64,000 nt of DNA. It comes from Pegea sp. RAD2-039 (lineage: Eukaryota; Chordata; Thaliacea; Salpida; Salpidae). The position numbers were made by a program, and so were the translations under genes. Shown here piece by piece: positions 59,283-64,000 of this stretch. The DNA lies in assembly GCA_034620365.1 (NCBI GenBank), contig JAQGEQ010000071.1, positions 5,270,001 through 5,334,000 of the forward strand, written 5' to 3'. Below the pieces are notes generated by a model, which worked only from the letters and a program-made list of their open reading frames with translations, had not been told where the DNA came from and did no database searches. Position 1 is the stretch's first letter, and each line of letters begins with the position of its first letter.

Positions 59283-62200
59283 ATAGATATCAACTTCTGA
59301 TAGTCTCAAATTTAAACCTAAATTTTAATAAAACACTGCAAAAATAAATAAACTTGAATAAATGAATTCTAAAATAGTTTCTTTTTAAAACAAGTTTACA
59401 ATTTAAAATCTATAATTAATAAAATATTATAAATATATATAGTTATTCTTTTGATATTTAATAATATAAGTTCAATGAAAAAATTTGAGAGAAAATACTT
59501 GGAGTTGACACGCTATAAGTATAGAAAGATTTCGTAAAAATGGGGAAAATAATTTATGATATATATTTAAAGTTAAATCAAAATTGTGTTATTCTATTTT
59601 CTTTATTCACTAAATTATTTTTTAATCTAATTGTTTATTTAAAATTAAAGAATGTTTCTAAAAATATATTTGTCAAAATATTTATAAAGCAGAATAGTTA
59701 ATGAACATATTTACTACGTGAAAACAGTTTAATATGATTTTTAATTTGAATTTTTTTAATGAGTTTTATACTTTTTAAAAATATAGTTTTTATCATTTAT
59801 AACAAAAATTTTATAACTCTAAAAATGTAATTCTTAATTGTATTTAAATTCATTTTTTCAAAGGTTATATAGCGAGTCTTAATGTTATAAGTTTATTTTA
59901 ACTTATTTTTTTATGTTTCAAATTTAAAACTGCTACAAAATAAGTTAAAATGAGTTTTTCTTTTGATAGACATTTCAGCAATGAAAAATAATTTTAAGAC
60001 AGCTGCATATATCGAAGAGCAAAAGTAGAAGAACTGTCGGCTAACGATCTTTTAAATCAAGGTACAAAGTTGGAGGTAGAAGACAAAAAGATATTTGTAA
60101 CAGGCAAGCTCTTATAACTTCTAAAAGTTAAGTATTTTAATTACTTAAAAGTTTAAAAAGTTTTATATACATTAAAATCTCTAAGAAACTGATTTTTTTT
60201 AATAAAAGTTATTCTTTATTTAGTGAAAAATTTTACTAGTTTTGTAAGTTTTAAACTGAATTAATTTATTCTGGTCGAAAGTTTTAATCAGTTATGCTAA
60301 AATATCAGTGACAGAAATTGACGGGTAGTAATGATAATGACGGGTAATTTGTTTTTTGGAAATTTCTCTAATAAGTTTTTTAAGATTTTCCTGCTTAGTG
60401 TTGCCCAACAGATTTTTGCTCAAATCGTGAATATGTCGCAGAAGCATCTTCATTATTGTTGTAGGCTATTAATTTAATTTGTGTAGAGAGTTTTCTGAAA
60501 CTAACTTCACGATGATTTATAACTTAAGCACAAGAAAAGAGACTTTTTGCGCTTCAAAGAAGTCAAATCTGATATTTTAGTTTGAAAAGTGTTTGGGTTT
60601 TTGTTCGACAAAGTCACAGTGGAAACATTAAAGCAGACTTTGAATTCAAATATTGATGATTATAAACTTTTAACTTGATTACTCAACAACTGCGGCATAT
60701 TTGAAACGTAAAACAACAAATTATTTTACCGCCGACGTAAATGTGTTGAATGTAGCTATTGTATAAACGATATAAATGTAGCAAGTAAACGACTGTCATT
60801 CGGTTGATTGAAAGTGCTTATCCTAAATACGTTTATCGCTGTGTTAGTCGCCTTATTTATTTGAATAAAGCTCTGTATAAAAGGTCATTTTTATTACACC
60901 TATGTAGCAAGATTCATCTCTCTACGCCAATAACGAAGTAGTTTCATTTGAGTTAATTTTTTTTGAGATTTTGTTTAACATTATTTCGAAATCAATATAA
61001 AGGAAGATACTTTTCAGGGTTTGCAAGAAGCTTTGAACTTCTATTGGGGTAGAACATATTTATAGCTAGCTTTTCAAGCTAAAAACTGAGTTAGAATAGC
61101 CCCCTTAATTAAATCTTTTATTAATACTTTATGGTTAAGTAAAGATATCATTGCCACTTTTTGTCAACGTACTTTTCACTAATTCAATTTTTTAAGCTTT
61201 GCTCTACTAACAAAACTGGAACTATTACTTTTACGTTTTATTAAGCTTTTGGAAACATTTTTTTTCAGTTTAAACTTTTCTCTAGAGATAAAGAACTTTT
61301 AAACTTATAGCTGTTTGATTATAATTTACTTATAAATTTTATCTAAAAAACGAATCTTGTTCAAGGCTGAAATCACATTCATCTGATACTAACATTATCT
61401 TACCTAAATTCATTGAATTTGGAACTTTTTACAACCTTCTATCTTACAAAGCTGTTAACTTTAATTGTCTAATTTCACCTAAACATCACATCCTAACCAA
61501 ACTATCAGGAAATGATTTCCATCTTTTATATTTCCTTATTGATCATAACAGTTAAAGAGACGTTCTTTAATTACTATATTTAAAAAAAACTGTTATCTGA
61601 GTAGTGACTGGTAAAGAGTTTCAGTAACTGCTGAAAAACAAACAAACCGACTGTCAAGAAAATAAATATTATTTCAATAGTTCATATGATAAAATTGGAA
61701 CGATACAAAAAGAATTAGCATGATATGCAGGACCTTTCTCACTTTTCCAGGATGGCTGTTCTCAGCCAAAGCAGGCCATTATTTTTTAACTCTTTTGCAT
61801 TCACTTTCAAAACTAAAAATTCGTTAAACAAATTTAATCATTAATATTTAAAGTTTGAAATATCTGATTGAAGCTTTGATATAATACTTCGACGTAAAAT
61901 CAATTTTAAGTGAATCTGAATTAGTTTAGTTTTTAATTAGAAATCGTATTAAATAATAACAACTAGTACGACATGAGACAAACATTCTGATTTTAATTGC
62001 ATCTCTTTTAAATCTTTTTTAATAAAGATTTTTAAAACCAGCCAAAAGGCTTTTTACTGTTACCATGATTTTTATTTTTTGCTGTAAAAACCCGCAAATT
62101 TCTACTACCTTCAAAACTGAAACCCTCAAGACTCAATGGTTTAAGAACCTCTAATCTCTGGTTATCACCCAGATATAAGTAATGATTAAAAAGATCGGAT

Positions 62201-63482
62201 ATCCTGATAAACCAAAAGTTCGATCTAATGATCTTAATGGAGGCATTAGTCACTCTTACCAGTAATATTCTTGTGAAGGGAACATCATGAAGTAATAAAT
62301 TTTTTAACAAGTGATATTTTGAGAAACTAATAATACTATTAAGCCTTGCTATATACAAAGCAAGGTTTGAAATAAGTTTGTGACTTGCTCAATTGGTTAT
62401 CCAGTAAGATTAAACTTTTTTTTCAACGTTCGATATTCATTGCATCAGAAGTTTTCAAAGATTTATTTTTCATGTAGAAAACACAATGCAGTACAGGTTT
62501 GGTGATCAACTTGAAGAATTTATGAATCTTTTAAAATTTTGGCAATTTCTTCTAACAATAGAAACATATTCAAAATATTTATGAAACTGTAATACTAAAA
62601 TATATTCCTACTATTTAGCTTTATATATTAACAATTTTACTTTCTATCTTAAATATTTCAACAGGAAATTAAAAAGAATCGATCTCAAAATTCTTCATGT
62701 CGACAGTTTTTTGAAAAATTCATTTTTTATCTGAGAAAATTACGGAAGCATAGAGAGTAACTTTTAGTTTTAAAGGTTGCATGTTCGATTTCATATTTAA
62801 TTATATAAGAAACAAAATTGTATTTTTTCATCTATACTTATGTTTTAACTACAAATTTATAAATAGATTAGCAACATAAAATATATCAGATTAAGTCTTT
62901 AAAAGCTGTTAAGTGGAAAATATAAACTTTTGAAGAATTAGGTGTTGATGATTTCAAGTACTATGTGTAAGCTAAGTGCGTTTAAAATATAGAACTTAAA
63001 AATTTATTAGTTAAAAATTTATTGTTATGAAACAGAATCATCTATGGGTTTTGATTAAGATGCCGTTAAAGTAATTTAAGAGAGAAGTGTAAAAAGTTAC
63101 AACACAAAATAATAAAAAGAATCTTTCAGCAAAATACTTCAAAGCTACAAAACAGATAATGAATAAAAAACAACCATAAAATAACAAAAGAACAAAATAA
63201 AAACTTCAATTGATTAACAGCAATTACAAAATCTGCCTTCTAGATGTTTAATTTTGTTGAACAAAAGTTTTCGATTTTTTTTTAAACTAAATGTTTGTAA
63301 ACAAAATTCAAGTGCAAATTTGTATTAGATTATTTAGAACTTTCACACTGTTTGGTTTTTGCTGATTTTTTAAAAATTAAATTTTATCATTTCATATTTC
63401 ATTTCTTCCCACAGTTTAAAATAGATATTTTGTTTAGCAGCTTAGTTTAAAAGAAACTAAACTTTATGTTACTATTTGTTGT
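59283..63482. other. Intergenic region left of the unrecognised 3' gene
   Basis: About 4.2 kb, strongly AT-rich. It contains the second LTR-like repeat (60722-60890), a short coding-like plus-strand stretch at about 60027-60116 (VEELSANDLLNQGTKLEVED, then a stop), and a minus-strand open stretch at 62032-62358 (ending RNLRVFTAKNKNHGNSKKPF). Both look like fragments, neither belongs to a family I know, and no splice chain was found. The LARS1 leader lies at the left edge. Confidence 0.4.
60722..60890 (+). repeat. Dispersed LTR-like repeat, copy 2
   Basis: It matches copy 1 in a left block (CCGCCGACGTAAATGTGTT) and a right block (TTAGTCGCCTTATTTATTTG followed by AATAAAGCTCTGTATAA), in the same order and orientation. 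The AATAAA near the right end suggests an LTR-like polyadenylation region. The coding-like remnant about 650 bp to the left may or may not belong to the same element. Confidence 0.45.
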
Positions 63483-64000
63483 TTAAATTGGCTGACGACC
63501 TTTCTGCTGCAATTTAGATTTCCTTTTAATCATCTGTAATTTTTTAGCACCCTCCTGTGAAAGGTGCATAGGATTACGTGTTCCAAATGATTGAGAAGAA
63601 TTATTAGTTTTAGAGTTGGTGGTCGCTTTTGTGTAGTTGTCGGAAGTGATATTAACTTTGATTCTTTTTCTTACACTGGCTTCATCATCATTATTATTAC
63701 TTGTCAGCCAGCTATCAGATAGTTGAACTTGTTTAGTGTGTTGGACGGTGGGCTTTTGGACTGGTCGCCTTGCTGGGTACACAGGTGGTGTAGGCTTGGT
63801 GTCATTCGACTTTTTTTGTGATATAGCTTCGGCCCAGGCTTCAGATTTTCCATATTTTGTTTTATCGCAAATTCGTTTCGAGGTAGCTTTGTGCCATTTA
63901 TCTCTTGAAAATAATTCAGTTGGTGCACCGTTGGTATCTTTTAAACTTTCAGATCGCTTTCCTAGAAAGGGTTTTATTTGTGTTCGTTCCACGGCTAGAG
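63483..64000 (-). CDS. C-terminal part of an unrecognised protein, partial
   Basis: The frame is open from the right window edge to the stop at 63485-63483, about 172 codons, with no intron needed. The sequence is hydrophilic, basic and low in aromatic residues: TELFSRDKWHKATSKRICDK, a Pro/Lys/Gln stretch (KPTPPVYPARRPVQKP), an acidic patch (SNNNDDEASVRKRIKV), a Ser/Thr/Asn-rich tract and a basic tail (KKLQMIKRKSKLQQKGRQPI). KRKSK and VRKRIKV could act as nuclear localisation signals. I recognise no family. Composition is clearly less AT-biased than the flanking spacer, which supports a real gene end. Confidence 0.65.
   Translation of the reverse strand, partial: LAVERTQIKPFLGKRSESLKDTNGAPTELFSRDKWHKATSKRICDKTKYGKSEAWAEAISQKKSNDTKPTPPVYPARRPVQKPTVQHTKQVQLSDSWLTSNNNDDEASVRKRIKVNITSDNYTKATTNSKTNNSSQSFGTRNPMHLSQEGAKKLQMIKRKSKLQQKGRQPI

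Noticed and set aside
62032-62358. 108-codon minus-strand frame as a gene
   Set aside because: Part of it looks protein-like but there is no ATG-supported model, no splice chain and no known family; kept only as a remark in the intergenic entry.

Overview
The window is eukaryotic and almost certainly from an invertebrate metazoan. It is very AT-rich. Genes are cut into many short exons with GT-AG introns, often only 45-150 bp. The genes include animal-specific or ciliary families (RECK, nephrocystin-1, polycystin-2, a giantin-type golgin). I cannot name the phylum. A compact-intron, AT-rich animal such as a tunicate or sponge would fit, but that is a guess. All gene models were built by hand from splice sites, codon phase and protein families known from memory. 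Most models keep phase across every junction.

Layout, left to right: the 5' end of ribosomal protein gene RPS9 (minus) with an upstream TOP-type leader exon; a 39-exon gene for a giant coiled-coil, tail-anchored golgin resembling giantin/GOLGB1 (minus, 3545-19398), with about 37 tandem 63-bp coding repeats; a PKD2-type TRPP channel (plus, 21575-25158, first exon not found); TMEM165/GDT1 (minus, 27115-28489); nephrocystin-1 (plus, 30893-35425) with an antisense tRNA-Gly(CCC) in one intron; about 10 kb of AT-rich intergenic DNA with a cluster of TGACGTCA and CACGTG palindromes at its right end; RECK (plus, 45317-52938); cytosolic leucyl-tRNA synthetase LARS1 (minus, 53717-59282, 26 exons, about 1174 aa); about 4 kb without a recognised gene; and the 3' end of an unrecognised gene (minus, 63483-64000).

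Two Golgi genes (giantin-like, TMEM165) and two ciliary genes (PKD2, NPHP1) lie close together, but I see no operon structure. The neighbours are divergent (giantin-like/PKD2, TMEM165/NPHP1) or convergent (PKD2/TMEM165, RECK/LARS1). The most unusual element is the coding repeat array. Its unit is exactly three heptads long, and each unit carries two perfect TGACGTCA palindromes. The same palindrome is scattered through exons and spacers of unrelated genes in the window.
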